DNA of 24,532 nt, taken from contig CAZYZQ010000021.1 of assembly GCA_964652075.1 (NCBI GenBank), positions 1-24,532 on the forward strand, read 5' to 3'. Positions 7,258 to 15,333 of this stretch are shown one piece after another; within the stretch, counting starts at the first letter, position 1; each line of letters opens with the position of its first letter. The notes beneath the pieces are model-generated. The model was not told the DNA's origin and ran no database searches. It worked only from the letters and a program-made list of their open reading frames with translations. Both the position numbers and the translations under genes were made by a program. This DNA comes from CAZYZQ01 sp964652075. Its GTDB lineage: Bacteria; Bacillota; Clostridia; Oscillospirales; Oscillospiraceae.

Positions 7258-7972
7258 TTGGATTGGCCTCCTCGGCAAGGTAGGTTGTCAGAGCCGCCGC
7301 CAGAGCAGCGGCGAGCTTTTTTTGATAGCTGCTGTCCTGAAGGCGGGCGCTCTCGTCCGGATTGGAGAGGAATCCGCACTCCACCAGAATGCCTGTACAT
7401 TGGATCTGATTCATGAGATATACGGATTTTGCGACTGGCTTGCATCTGCGCCGGTTGGACGGGTCCAGCTGCTCACACAGCAGTGTCTGCGTCAGCCGGG
7501 CCAGCTGCTCGCTGCCCTCGGTCGGAGCAAAGAAGACCTGCGCACCGGAGTAGCGGCGGTCTTCAAAAAAGTTTTGATGGATGCTGACAAGCAGCGCGCC
7601 CGACGTTTCGGCAATCTTCGCAGCGCGGTTTTTCAGATCTGAGACTTTTTTCTGTGAGAGCGTCTGCGCGCCGGCTGAGTAAATGGATTCGTCGCGCGTG
7701 CGGATCATGACGGTCGGATAGCCGCACAGGCGGAGCGTATCACGCAGCCGCAGCGAAATGGACAGATTGACGCCGCTCTCCAGAACGCCGTCCGCGCTGC
7801 TCGCACCGCCGTCCTCGCCGCCGTGCCCGGGGTCAATTACAATCGTCCGGCCCGGAGCGGGGGCGCTTGCCTCGCGCAGGCTTGCGTGAAAACGAAGGGC
7901 GGCGCTGAGCATCAGAACGACGCCGGCGAGCACCGCGATAAGCAGCAGCCAGTTTTTTCTCAGAAACTGCAC
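7247..7972 (-). CDS. cwlD: N-acetylmuramoyl-L-alanine amidase CwlD (spore cortex maturation)
   Basis: Zinc amidase that removes peptide side chains from muramic acid so that muramic-delta-lactam can form in the spore cortex. The 241-residue protein has an N-terminal membrane anchor (about residues 8-25, WLLLIAVLAGVVLML). The Amidase_3 domain has zinc ligands His50 (DPGHGGEDGG), Glu65 and His132 (SIHQN), and catalytic Glu198 (VECGFLSN). GTG at 7972 is preferred because TGAGGTGA lies five bases upstream; a GTG at 8008 in the same frame lacks such a site. Length fits Bacillus CwlD (about 237). The usual partner gerD/pdaA is not adjacent. Confidence 0.9.
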   Translation of the reverse strand: MQFLRKNWLLLIAVLAGVVLMLSAALRFHASLREASAPAPGRTIVIDPGHGGEDGGASSADGVLESGVNLSISLRLRDTLRLCGYPTVMIRTRDESIYSAGAQTLSQKKVSDLKNRAAKIAETSGALLVSIHQNFFEDRRYSGAQVFFAPTEGSEQLARLTQTLLCEQLDPSNRRRCKPVAKSVYLMNQIQCTGILVECGFLSNPDESARLQDSSYQKKLAAALAAALTTYLAEEANPNEV

Positions 7973-8014
7973 AAAGATCACCTCAGAAGAACCTATGTGC
8001 AAGTCCACGTAAAT

Positions 8015-8043
8015 AGTATAGCCGGATTTTTCCGCCTGCGCAA
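8015..8043 (-). promoter_or_regulatory. Probable promoter of cwlD-radA
   Basis: On the - strand, TTGCGC (8043-8038), a 17-base spacer and TATACT (8020-8015) lie just upstream of cwlD. This is a sigma-A-like arrangement. A forespore or mother-cell sigma factor may also act, but I see no clear motif for one. Confidence 0.5.
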
Positions 8044-8065
8044 CCGGCTTCTTTTTGGAAAGCCC

Positions 8066-8094
8066 TTGTTTTTTCCAGCGGGGTGGGCTATAAT
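8066..8094 (+). promoter_or_regulatory. Probable promoter of the ABC importer operon
   Basis: TTGTTT (8066-8071), 17 bases, and a perfect TATAAT (8089-8094) lie about 80 bases before the binding-protein gene. The -35 matches three of six positions. Confidence 0.6.
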
Positions 8095-8174
8095 AGCGTT
8101 GACAATTTAATAATGGGAGATGGAGTTATTTTGTTGTAACGTCCGGCATTTCGCTGGATGGGAGGAGAATCCGC

Positions 8175-9686
8175 ATGAAAACAAAATTTTTTGCCATTTT
8201 CCTGGTGCTGACGCTTCTGGTGTGCTCACTCTGCGCATGCAGTGGAGCAACATCCAAGACCGCCGGTACCAGCGACGAAATCACTGTTGGCATCGCCCAG
8301 GACCCGGATGACAGTCTTGACCCGTATCGTATGACGGCTGCAGGAACTAGAGAGGTCATGTTTAACGTCTTTGAGGGCTTGGTCAAGCCGGACGCCGAAG
8401 GCAACTACGTGGAAGCAGTTGCCTCTGATGTTTCGGTCTCTGACGACGGCCTTTCTTATACGTTTACGCTTCGCGACGGCGTGGTGTTCCACAATGGGGC
8501 AGCATGCACGACCGAGGACGTACTCTATTCTTTTGAAACCTGCGCCGCTACCACGGTCAATGCGTCCGTGGCAGCGGCGCTTGCCGCTATTACCGATCTT
8601 TCGGTTGACGGCAGCAAGATTGTCATGACGCTCGCTGAGCCGAATCCCGACTTCCTGAGCTATGTTGCCAGCGTCTACATCGTCCCGAAGGACTACACAG
8701 AGCAGGTGACAAAGCCTGTCGGCACAGGGCCGTTCCGGTTTGTATCCCGCAGTCCGCAGGAGAACCTGATCCTCGAGCGTCACGACGACTACTACGGCGA
8801 GAAAGCGAAAATCGCCAAAGTAACCTACAAGATCTATGAGGACAGTACTGCGATGATCACGGCGCTCAACAGCGGCGCGCTGGATCTGGTGGCCCATCTG
8901 ACGGTCGATCAGACCCAGAGCCTGACAAACGGCTACGACGTGCTGGAGGGGACGATGAACCTCGTGCAGGCCATCTACCTGAACAACGCGCAGCCGCCGT
9001 TTGACAACGAGCTGGTACGCAAGGCGCTGTGCTATGCAGTCGATGTCGACGCGCTCATCGAGCTGGGCTATGACGGCCATGGCACGAAGCTTGGCTCGTC
9101 CATGTACCCGAATTTCGGCAAGTACTTCGACGCCAGCCTGGCCGACGCCTATCCGTATGACCCGGAGCAGGCCAAGGCGCTGCTGGCCGAGGCAGGCTAT
9201 GCAGATGGTCTGAGCTTCACGATCAAGGTGCCGAGCAACTATGACCCGCATGTCAATGCCGCGATTATTCTGGCCGAACAGCTCTCCAAAGTGGGCGTTG
9301 AGGCCAAGATCCAGAAGATTGACTGGGGCACCTGGCAGGATGAGGTCTATCAGGGCCGCGATTTTGAAGCGACCGTGATTGGCTTTGACGCCAGCACACT
9401 GAATGCAAGCGCCCTGCTGGCCCGCTGGGTTTCGGACAATCCGAAGAACATGATTGGCCTGAACAACGCGGACTACGACGCGGCCTATGCCGCTGCGCAG
9501 GCGTGCACGGATGATGCGGAACAGACGGCGTATTACAAGCAGTGCCTGCAAATCCTCAGCGACGTTGCCGCCAATGTGTATCTGCAGGATCTGGCCGATT
9601 TTGTCGCCATCAATCCGAAGCTCAAGGGCTTCCAGTTCTATCCGCTCTATGTCATGGATATGTCCACGCTGTATTTTGAGGACTGA
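8175..9686 (+). CDS. ABC importer substrate-binding lipoprotein (peptide/nickel class, SBP family 5)
   Basis: Extracellular lipoprotein that captures the ligand for the importer encoded by the next four genes. The 503-residue precursor has a lipoprotein signal peptide: basic MKTK, hydrophobic core, lipobox L-C-A-C with the lipidated Cys22, then a Ser/Gly/Thr-rich linker. The mature part follows the DppA/NikA/OppA fold: ITVGIAQDPDDSLDPY at the start, VMFNVFEGLVKPD, the signature GTGPFRF near residue 190, and the repeat YDPEQAKALLAEAGY. GGAGGAG at 8160-8166 supports the ATG. The ligand cannot be read from sequence; short peptides, nickel or a metallophore are all possible. Confidence 0.92.
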   Translation: MKTKFFAIFLVLTLLVCSLCACSGATSKTAGTSDEITVGIAQDPDDSLDPYRMTAAGTREVMFNVFEGLVKPDAEGNYVEAVASDVSVSDDGLSYTFTLRDGVVFHNGAACTTEDVLYSFETCAATTVNASVAAALAAITDLSVDGSKIVMTLAEPNPDFLSYVASVYIVPKDYTEQVTKPVGTGPFRFVSRSPQENLILERHDDYYGEKAKIAKVTYKIYEDSTAMITALNSGALDLVAHLTVDQTQSLTNGYDVLEGTMNLVQAIYLNNAQPPFDNELVRKALCYAVDVDALIELGYDGHGTKLGSSMYPNFGKYFDASLADAYPYDPEQAKALLAEAGYADGLSFTIKVPSNYDPHVNAAIILAEQLSKVGVEAKIQKIDWGTWQDEVYQGRDFEATVIGFDASTLNASALLARWVSDNPKNMIGLNNADYDAAYAAAQACTDDAEQTAYYKQCLQILSDVAANVYLQDLADFVAINPKLKGFQFYPLYVMDMSTLYFED

Positions 9687-9717
9687 TCCAAACTACTAAA
9701 AGAAGGGAGGCGGGAAG

Positions 9718-10659
9718 ATGAAATATGCCCTGAAAAAAATCCTTGCTCTCATTATTACATTGTTCATTGTTTCGCTTCTCGCCTTCCTTGCATTTCAAAT
9801 TATCCCGGGCGACCCGACTACCAAGCTGCTTGGCACGGAGGCGACGCCCGAAGCACAGGCCGCGCTGCGCGAAGAGTTGGGGCTGAACCGCCCGATTCCG
9901 GTGCGCTACTGGGAGTGGCTGACCGCCTTTTTGCGCGGCGATATGGGGCAGAGCTACAGCTATCACATTCCGGTATCTGAGATGCTGGCCGATAAGCTGC
10001 CGGTCACGGCGCTTTTGACGCTCATCTCGTTTGTCTTTACCGTTGTCCTGTCAATCCCGCTGGGCATTCTCACGGGCAGCGTGCGCCGTACATGGATTGA
10101 CCGGATTATCACCGCAGTCGATCAGATCGTTATGAGCATTCCATCGTTTTTCCTCGGAATCCTCGCCTGTTTTCTCTTTGGGCTTATCCTGCGCCTGTTT
10201 GTGCCCGGAGCGTTTGTTCCGCTCCGGGAAAGCGTTTGGGGCTGCATCGGGTATCTGATTCTTCCGGCGCTCTCAATTGCTATTCCCCGCATCGCGATGA
10301 CGGTGAAAATGCTGCGCGGCTCTGTACTGAACGAGCTGGGGCAGGACTATGTCCGCACGGCTCGCAGCCGCGGCAATGCGAGGCGAACGGTTCTGAGCCG
10401 TCATGTGGTGAAAAACGCCCTGATCCCGGTCATCGCGTTTCTGGCAGTCTCAGCGGCGGAGATCATGACCGGCTCCATTATCATCGAGCAGGTGTTCAAT
10501 ATTCCCGGGATCGGGCGGCTGCTGCTCGCGAGCATCGGCAACCGGGATTTCCCGGTTGTGCAGGCGATTGTCGTGATCCTGGCCGCTTGGATTGTTGTTG
10601 TGAACTTCATCGCTGATCTGCTCTATCAGTGGATTGACCCGCGTATCCGGCTTCGCTGA
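9718..10659 (+). CDS. ABC importer permease 1 (DppB/NikB-like)
   Basis: Membrane permease that pairs with the next gene product to form the channel. The 313-residue protein begins with a typical DppB/NikB start (MKYALKKILALIITLFIVSLL), has the periplasmic loop after IIPGDPT, and about six hydrophobic helices. The cytoplasmic EAA coupling loop is visible near ELGQDYVRTARSRGN, followed by NALIPVIAF. The C-terminus DLLYQWIDPRIRLR is diagnostic of the family. Length matches NikB (314). GGGAGG lies upstream of the ATG, 31 bases after the lipoprotein gene. Confidence 0.93.
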   Translation: MKYALKKILALIITLFIVSLLAFLAFQIIPGDPTTKLLGTEATPEAQAALREELGLNRPIPVRYWEWLTAFLRGDMGQSYSYHIPVSEMLADKLPVTALLTLISFVFTVVLSIPLGILTGSVRRTWIDRIITAVDQIVMSIPSFFLGILACFLFGLILRLFVPGAFVPLRESVWGCIGYLILPALSIAIPRIAMTVKMLRGSVLNELGQDYVRTARSRGNARRTVLSRHVVKNALIPVIAFLAVSAAEIMTGSIIIEQVFNIPGIGRLLLASIGNRDFPVVQAIVVILAAWIVVVNFIADLLYQWIDPRIRLR

Positions 10660-10673
10660 GGGAGGGGATCTGG

Positions 10674-11468
10674 ATGAAGAAAAACTCGTTTTTTTACATC
10701 GGCGGCACGATTACGGCGCTTATGCTGCTGCTTGCGGTGGCCGGCATATTCTGGACGCCGTATGATCCGACGGCGCTTGGCGAGAAGTTTTTGCCGCCAT
10801 CCTTCCGGCATCTGCTTGGAACGGACAATTTTGGCCGCGATATTTTCAGCCGCGTGATGCAGGGTATCGGCACGTCGTTCCTGATCGGCGTATGTGTCGT
10901 CGCGATCGGGTGCTTCTTCGGCACCCTGATCGGCAGCCTGTGCGGCTATTTCGGCGGTGTTCCGGATGCGATCCTGACGCGCATATGCGACGCGATTACG
11001 GCGTTTCCCAGCATCCTTTTGGCGCTGGTCGTGGTCAGCGTTGTGGGCGGCGGGACATACAACATCATTCTCGCGCTTGGGATCCTGTTTATCCCAAGCT
11101 TTGCCCGCATTGTTCGCAGTGAGTTTGCAAAGTGCAGAAATTTGAGCTACACCAGCAGTGCGCGCCTGATGGGCGCGGGGAACTTCCGCGTGATCTTCCG
11201 GCATATCCTGCCGAACACCGTTCCGGTGCTGCTGCCTGCTGTGACAATCGGCTTCAACAATGCAATTTTGAGCGAGGCCAGCATGAGCTTTCTCGGCATC
11301 GGCGTGCAGCCGCCGCAGGCAAGTCTGGGTGCGATGCTGGACGACAGCCAGATCTTTTTGCAGCGCGCGCCGTGGTATGCGCTTGGTGTCGGGCTTGCAA
11401 TCGTTCTGCTGATTCTGGGCCTGAGCTTGCTCAGCGAGGGGCTGCAGCAGGCAACGCGGCGGAATTGA
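10674..11468 (+). CDS. ABC importer permease 2 (DppC/NikC-like)
   Basis: Second channel subunit. The 264-residue protein has an N-terminal helix, the family motif HLLGTDNFGRDIFSR (about 46-60), and the EAA loop YTSSARLMGAGNFRVIFRHILPN. The C-terminal region SFLGIGVQPPQASLGAML is characteristic of DppC/NikC. Length is close to NikC (277) and slightly shorter than DppC (about 300). The ATG at 10674 follows GGAGGGGATCTGG, 14 bases after permease 1, so the genes are co-transcribed. Confidence 0.93.
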   Translation: MKKNSFFYIGGTITALMLLLAVAGIFWTPYDPTALGEKFLPPSFRHLLGTDNFGRDIFSRVMQGIGTSFLIGVCVVAIGCFFGTLIGSLCGYFGGVPDAILTRICDAITAFPSILLALVVVSVVGGGTYNIILALGILFIPSFARIVRSEFAKCRNLSYTSSARLMGAGNFRVIFRHILPNTVPVLLPAVTIGFNNAILSEASMSFLGIGVQPPQASLGAMLDDSQIFLQRAPWYALGVGLAIVLLILGLSLLSEGLQQATRRN

Positions 11469-11478
11469 GGTGCAAAAT

Positions 11479-12279
11479 ATGGCGCTGCTGGAAGTGGAAA
11501 ACCTGAATATCCAGTTTCGTGATGACGGAACGGAGGCGGTGCATGGCATCTCCTTTTCGCTCAATCAGGGAGAGATTGTGGGCCTTGTGGGAGAGAGCGG
11601 CAGTGGGAAGTCCGTCACAGCCATGGCCATCTGCGGGCTGTTGAACCGCGAGAAGGCGCAGATTACCGGCAGTATCCGCTTTGACGGGGAAAATCTTTTG
11701 ACCTGTCCGGAGCCGGCGCTTCGCGCGCGGCAGGGAAGTGCATTCTCTGTAGTTTTTCAGGAACCGATGACAAGTCTGAACCCGCTGATGCGGATCGGCC
11801 CGCAGGTAGAGGAGTCGCTGCGCGTTCATACAGACCTGCCCCGCTCTGCGCGGCGCGACCGCGCGCTTGCAGCGATGGCGGAGACAGAGCTTCCCAATCC
11901 GGAGGAGCTATATGATAAATACCCGCATGAGCTGTCCGGCGGGATGCTGCAGCGCGTCATGATCGCGGCCGCAATCATCAGCCGGCCGAAGCTCCTGATT
12001 GCAGACGAACCGACGACGGCGCTGGATGTGACCATTCAGGCACAGATTTTGGCGTTGCTGCGCAAGCTGAATCAGGACACCGGCATGGCGATCCTGTTCA
12101 TCAGCCACAACTTACAGGTCGTTCGCAAGCTCTGTACCCGTGTCGCGGTGATGCAGGGCGGCAGATTTGTTGAGGCTGGGCCGGTTGAGCAGATTTTCCA
12201 GAATCCGCAGCAGGCATATACAAAGCGGCTGATCGCCGCGATCCCCACGCGGGAGCGGACGCTGCGGCAGGAGGGGTGA
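11479..12279 (+). CDS. ABC importer ATPase 1 (NikD/DppD-like)
   Basis: Cytosolic ATPase energising the importer. The 266-residue protein shows Walker A GESGSGKS (38-45), Q-loop Gln94, signature LSGGMLQ (152-158), Walker B LLIADEP (172-178) and switch His210. It ends soon after the nucleotide-binding domain (PQQAYTKRLIAAIP) and lacks the C-terminal oligopeptide-type extension of DppD/OppD (about 330 residues), so its size is like NikD. GTG at 11470 is in frame, but ATG 11479 has GAGGTG six bases upstream and is preferred. It starts 10 bases after permease 2. Confidence 0.92.
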   Translation: MALLEVENLNIQFRDDGTEAVHGISFSLNQGEIVGLVGESGSGKSVTAMAICGLLNREKAQITGSIRFDGENLLTCPEPALRARQGSAFSVVFQEPMTSLNPLMRIGPQVEESLRVHTDLPRSARRDRALAAMAETELPNPEELYDKYPHELSGGMLQRVMIAAAIISRPKLLIADEPTTALDVTIQAQILALLRKLNQDTGMAILFISHNLQVVRKLCTRVAVMQGGRFVEAGPVEQIFQNPQQAYTKRLIAAIPTRERTLRQEG

Positions 12280-12282
12280 GAA

Positions 12283-13017
12283 GTGGAACCAATTTTGGAA
12301 GTGTCCCATGTGGACAGCTTTTACCGGCAGGATCACTCGATCCTGCGCGCAAAGGGGAACCGGCGTCAGGTGTTGCGTGACGTCAGCTTTACGATCGGGC
12401 GCAGCGAAATTGTCGGCCTTGTCGGGGAAAGCGGCTGCGGGAAATCGACGCTGGCCAAGACAATTCTGGGCCTGAACCCGGACTACACCGGCCAGATCCT
12501 TCACCACTCCCGGCACCCACAGATGGTGTTTCAGGACGCCTACGGGAGCCTGAACCCGGGGCGCAGTGTCGAGTGGATTCTGGAGGAGCCGCTTCGGCTG
12601 ATGGGCGGGATGCAGCGCGAGGAACGTCGCAGAGAGGTGCGCGCTATGCTGGAGCGCGTCGGGCTGGACGAAAAGTACGCTGCGCGGAAGCCGTGGGAAC
12701 TGTCCGGCGGCCAGCGCCAACGTGTTTCAATTGCGGCTGCGATTATCACAAAGCCGAAGCTCGTGATTGCCGATGAGCCGGTCAGCGCGCTGGATGTGAC
12801 GATCGCGGCGCAGATTCTCCGCCTGCTTGTCGACCTGCAGCGGGAGTACCAGCTCAGCTATCTGTTTATCAGCCATGATTTGAATGTCGTCTATCAGATC
12901 TGTGACCGCGTGCTTGTGATGCGCGCCGGGGAAATTGTAGAACAGAACACGGTCGAAGATCTTTTTTCAAATCCGCAGCATCCCTATACAAAGCAGCTCC
13001 TTGCAGCGGCACAATAA
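12283..13017 (+). CDS. ABC importer ATPase 2 (NikE/DppF-like)
   Basis: Second ATPase of the importer. The 244-residue protein has Walker A GESGCGKST (48-56), signature LSGGQRQ (140-146), Walker B LVIADEP (160-166) and switch His198. It ends with the typical NPQHPYTKQLL and lacks the C-terminal extension of OppF/DppF; NikE in Escherichia coli is 268 residues. The segment after Walker A is compact (the QILHHSRHPQMVFQ turn comes early), which also shortens it. The start is GTG at 12283, three bases after the ATPase 1 stop, with GGAGGGGTGAG upstream. It is the last gene before a terminator. Confidence 0.92.
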   Translation: MEPILEVSHVDSFYRQDHSILRAKGNRRQVLRDVSFTIGRSEIVGLVGESGCGKSTLAKTILGLNPDYTGQILHHSRHPQMVFQDAYGSLNPGRSVEWILEEPLRLMGGMQREERRREVRAMLERVGLDEKYAARKPWELSGGQRQRVSIAAAIITKPKLVIADEPVSALDVTIAAQILRLLVDLQREYQLSYLFISHDLNVVYQICDRVLVMRAGEIVEQNTVEDLFSNPQHPYTKQLLAAAQ

Positions 13018-13049
13018 CGCGGTCCGGATCATGGCCGGGCCGCGTTTTT
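13018..13049 (+). terminator. Terminator of the ABC importer operon
   Basis: CGCGGTCCGG (13018-13027) pairs with CCGGGCCGCG (13035-13044), with one T-G wobble, and is followed directly by TTTTT. The stem begins at the base after the stop codon. Confidence 0.9.
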
Positions 13050-13051
13050 GC

Positions 13052-13077
13052 ACGCTTTTTTCCGAATTGCATAGAAT
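13052..13077 (+). promoter_or_regulatory. Possible mother-cell (sigma-E/K type) promoter for cotJ
   Basis: CATAGAAT (13070-13077) resembles the CATACAAT-like -10 of sigma-E/sigma-K promoters, with AC 16 bases upstream (13052-13053) as in the sigma-K AC box. It lies 45 bases before the cotJ start. In Bacillus the cotJ operon is sigma-E dependent. No sigma-A promoter is evident here. Confidence 0.4.
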
Positions 13078-13122
13078 GAGCCGGGGGAAACCCCGAAAAA
13101 TCGGAATTCAGGAGGCATACCG

Positions 13123-13605
13123 TTGAAAAAGGTGCTAACATGCGAATGCACGGAGGACATTTGCACCATGGCCGATCAGACCGGCGTCCTGCCGGCCTGC
13201 GCGCCGCTGGCAAATCCTTACGTGCCGTTCCAGAGAACAGGCGCGGCAAAATACGATCAGAATAAGGCGCTTGCGCGCGGAACGCTGTTCCCGGGCCTGG
13301 ACCTGCCGTTTATGGGGATGACAAACCCGGCGTTTCAGAACCCGACGCTGAAAACGCAGCTGCAAGCGCTCGACTTTGTTTTGGCAGAGCTGGGGCTCTA
13401 CCTCGACACGCATCCGGACGACAGTGAAGCCGCAGAGATGTACGAGAAGTATGCACAGATTGCCAAAGAGGCGCGTGCGGCCTACGAGGCACAGTGCGGC
13501 CCGCTGTTGCAGCGCGACAGCGCAGAAGACGGCGGCTATCACTGGCTGCATGATCCCTGGCCGTGGGAAAACCCTGATCAGAAGGGCTGCAAGGAGGAAA
13601 ACTGA
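13123..13605 (+). CDS. cotJA-cotJB: Fused CotJA-CotJB spore coat protein
   Basis: Spore coat component of the cotJ operon. In Bacillus CotJA (about 82 aa) and CotJB (about 87 aa) are separate. Here one 160-residue frame holds both. A Cys-rich leader (CECTEDIC) is followed by the CotJA core (residues 31-63, with YVPFQ and ALARGTLFPGLDLPF). A short linker leads to a CotJB domain (about 76-152) with ALDFVLAELGLYLDTHPDD, Y-x-K-Y and the end WLHDPWPWE. The start is TTG at 13123 with a strong AGGAGG seven bases upstream; the ATG at 13168 lacks one. It overlaps cotJC by one base (TGATG). No internal ribosome site or frame change suggests an error in the linker. Confidence 0.88.
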   Translation: MKKVLTCECTEDICTMADQTGVLPACAPLANPYVPFQRTGAAKYDQNKALARGTLFPGLDLPFMGMTNPAFQNPTLKTQLQALDFVLAELGLYLDTHPDDSEAAEMYEKYAQIAKEARAAYEAQCGPLLQRDSAEDGGYHWLHDPWPWENPDQKGCKEEN

Positions 13606-14201
13606 TGTTTTTATATGAAAAAAAGCTGCAATACCCGGTAAAAATCGCCCACCCCAACCCGCAGCTGGCATCGATCATCATTTCCCAGTATGGAGGACCG
13701 GATGGGGAGCTTGGCGCTTCGCTGCGGTATTTGAGCCAGCGGTATTCAATGCCGTTTGCGGAGCAGAAGGGGCTTTTGACCGATATCGGCACGGAGGAGC
13801 TGGGGCATCTGGAAATGATCGCCGCCATCGTCCATCAGTTGACGCGCAATCTCAAGGAGGATGAGATTGAGAAAAGCAATCTCGCGCCGTACTTCGTCGA
13901 TCACACTGTTGGAATCTATCCGACTGCTGCCAGCGGCTTCCCGTGGACGGCGGCAAGCATCGGCGTCAAGGGTGATCCGATTGCCGATCTGACAGAGGAT
14001 CTGGCCGCCGAGCAGAAGGCGCGCGTCACCTATGACAATATTCTCCGCCTGTCCGACGATCCGGATGTCAATGACGTCATCAAGTTCCTGCGTGAGCGCG
14101 AGGTCGTGCATTTCCAGCGCTTTGGGGAGGCATTGCAGAAGCTTCGCGAGAATTTGAATCAAAAGAATGTCTACTTTATGAATCCTTCTATGGACATGTA
14201 A
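13605..14201 (+). CDS. cotJC: Spore coat protein CotJC, manganese-catalase family
   Basis: Di-manganese catalase-like protein packed in the spore coat, thought to remove peroxide. The 198-residue sequence has the ferritin-like helices with probable metal ligands Glu35 (DGELG), Glu65 and His68 (EELGH). Later come the pair Glu in LAAEQKARVTY and His in REVVHFQRFGE. So all five Mn-catalase ligands appear present. Length is normal for CotJC (about 190), shorter than full manganese catalases. The ATG overlaps the upstream stop and has AGGAGG seven bases ahead. It is followed by a bidirectional terminator. Confidence 0.96.
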   Translation: MFLYEKKLQYPVKIAHPNPQLASIIISQYGGPDGELGASLRYLSQRYSMPFAEQKGLLTDIGTEELGHLEMIAAIVHQLTRNLKEDEIEKSNLAPYFVDHTVGIYPTAASGFPWTAASIGVKGDPIADLTEDLAAEQKARVTYDNILRLSDDPDVNDVIKFLREREVVHFQRFGEALQKLRENLNQKNVYFMNPSMDM

Positions 14202-14207
14202 CAGCAC

Positions 14208-14234
14208 AGCGCGCCGGACAAATTCCGGCGCGCT
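14208..14234. terminator. Bidirectional terminator between cotJC and the recombinase gene
   Basis: The perfect 11-bp stem AGCGCGCCGGA (14208-14218) and TCCGGCGCGCT (14224-14234) has a 5-base loop. It sits between convergent stop codons. T tracts are weak on both sides (TTTTC at 14247 on +). Confidence 0.65.
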
Positions 14235-14239
14235 GCTGT

Positions 14240-15253
14240 TCAGGGCTTTTCTTCATCATGATGCAGCTGCAAATGGGCGAGGGGATTGGCCTCGGCCGCA
14301 ATTTTCAGCTCGGTGCTTTCGATATGTGTATAGATCTGCGTTGTGTTCAGATGCTCATGGCCGAGCACTTCCTGCACAGTTTTGAGATCGACGCCGCCCG
14401 AGAGCATCAGCGTTGCGGCGGTGTGGCGGAGCTTATGCGCCGAAAACTGCGTCGCGTCCAGCCCAGCGGCCGCCAGATGTTTTTTTACCAGCCGATGTAC
14501 CGCGCTGACACTGATGCGGTTGTGGTCCCGCGAGCCGAAGAGCGCTCGATTGTCTGAAAGAACAATTTTTTCCCGTTCCACCAAGTATTCCTGCACAGCG
14601 GTCTGGCACAGCTCACTCATGTAAACAAAACGTTCTTTGTTGCCTTTCCCAAGTACACGAAGACGGTCTTCGTTTATATCGGAAATATTTAATCCAACAA
14701 GTTCTGAAATACGAATGCCGCAGTTAAGGAAGATCATCAGGATCGCAAGATCACGCGTCTCGTTCGGGCCGGCCACAGATTCCAGCAGCGCCTGCGTCTG
14801 CGTGAGGGTCAGGTATTTGGGAAGCGCTTTGCGCAGCTTCGGAAATTCCATCTCAGCAACCGGATTCTCGTCAAGCTGCTTGGTGCGAACCGTCAGATAT
14901 TTATAGAATGATTTGATGGCAGACAGCTTGCGCGCACGCGCAGCGGCGCCGATGCCGGCTGAGGCATAGCTGGAGCCGGGCTGCTTGACGCGGTCGTTGG
15001 CCAGAAACGACAGAAAGTCGTAAATGTCGCTCAATGTAATGGACTTGATGAATGCGAGGTCAATATCGCGAATATCGATAAGATCAAGATCGGTGTCATA
15101 CGGCATTTCGGATTTCATCAGCTTCATAAAGCGCAAGAACATCCGAAGGTCCAGATGATATTCTGAGATGGTTTTTTGAGATTGGCCCTTGATCGATTCA
15201 TGGTAGGCCAGAAAATCCCGCAGGATCTGCGGGCAGTCCCGATACTGGTTCAT
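14240..15253 (-). CDS. Tyrosine recombinase, XerC/XerD type
   Basis: Site-specific recombinase of the phage-integrase family. The 337-residue protein has an N-terminal SAM-like core-binding domain (about 1-130) and a catalytic domain with all active residues: Arg181 (CGIRISEL), Lys203 (GKGNKER), His273 and Arg276 (HKLRHTA), His299 (LGHEHLNTTQIYTH) and nucleophile Tyr308. Length is a little over XerC/D (about 300) owing to a longer N-terminal part (residues 45-75 rich in Asp/Ile). No phage, transposon or attachment-site genes surround it, so a chromosome-dimer-resolution role is more likely than integration. The ATG at 15253 follows AAAGGA. Whether it is XerC or XerD cannot be told. Confidence 0.9.
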   Translation of the reverse strand: MNQYRDCPQILRDFLAYHESIKGQSQKTISEYHLDLRMFLRFMKLMKSEMPYDTDLDLIDIRDIDLAFIKSITLSDIYDFLSFLANDRVKQPGSSYASAGIGAAARARKLSAIKSFYKYLTVRTKQLDENPVAEMEFPKLRKALPKYLTLTQTQALLESVAGPNETRDLAILMIFLNCGIRISELVGLNISDINEDRLRVLGKGNKERFVYMSELCQTAVQEYLVEREKIVLSDNRALFGSRDHNRISVSAVHRLVKKHLAAAGLDATQFSAHKLRHTAATLMLSGGVDLKTVQEVLGHEHLNTTQIYTHIESTELKIAAEANPLAHLQLHHDEEKP

Positions 15254-15289
15254 AAGTGCGATCCTTTGTCTAAATCATGAAAATTCGGC

Positions 15290-15324
15290 TCTCAACGCCA
15301 CAAAATTTTTATTTTGTGGCGTTG
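15290..15324. promoter_or_regulatory. 14-bp inverted repeat in front of the recombinase gene, overlapping a possible -35
   Basis: CAACGCCACAAAAT (15293-15306) and its exact complement (15311-15324) are separated by four T's. On the - strand, TTGAGA (15295-15290) is a good -35 overlapping one arm, with a weak TAGACA -10 17 bases on. No T run follows the stem, so it is not a normal terminator. It may be an operator, a recombinase site or part of a dispersed repeat. Confidence 0.5.
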
Positions 15325-15333
15325 AACCCAACA

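Noticed and set aside
8099..8132. TTGACA (8099-8104) as a second promoter of the importer operon
   Set aside because: No acceptable -10 lies 16-18 bases downstream; the T-rich stretch is 21 or more bases away.
8226..9551. 441-codon open frame on the - strand
   Set aside because: It is antisense to the whole binding-lipoprotein gene, has no recognisable family or ribosome site, and long antisense frames are expected in GC-rich coding DNA.
10626..11564. 312-codon open frame on the - strand
   Set aside because: Antisense to permease 2 and the start of ATPase 1; charged, Gln/Arg-rich shadow composition.
14240..15253. Recombinase as an integrase of a mobile element
   Set aside because: Neighbours are core genes (cotJC, ligA), no phage, plasmid or cargo genes are present, and no tRNA or attachment-site duplication is seen.
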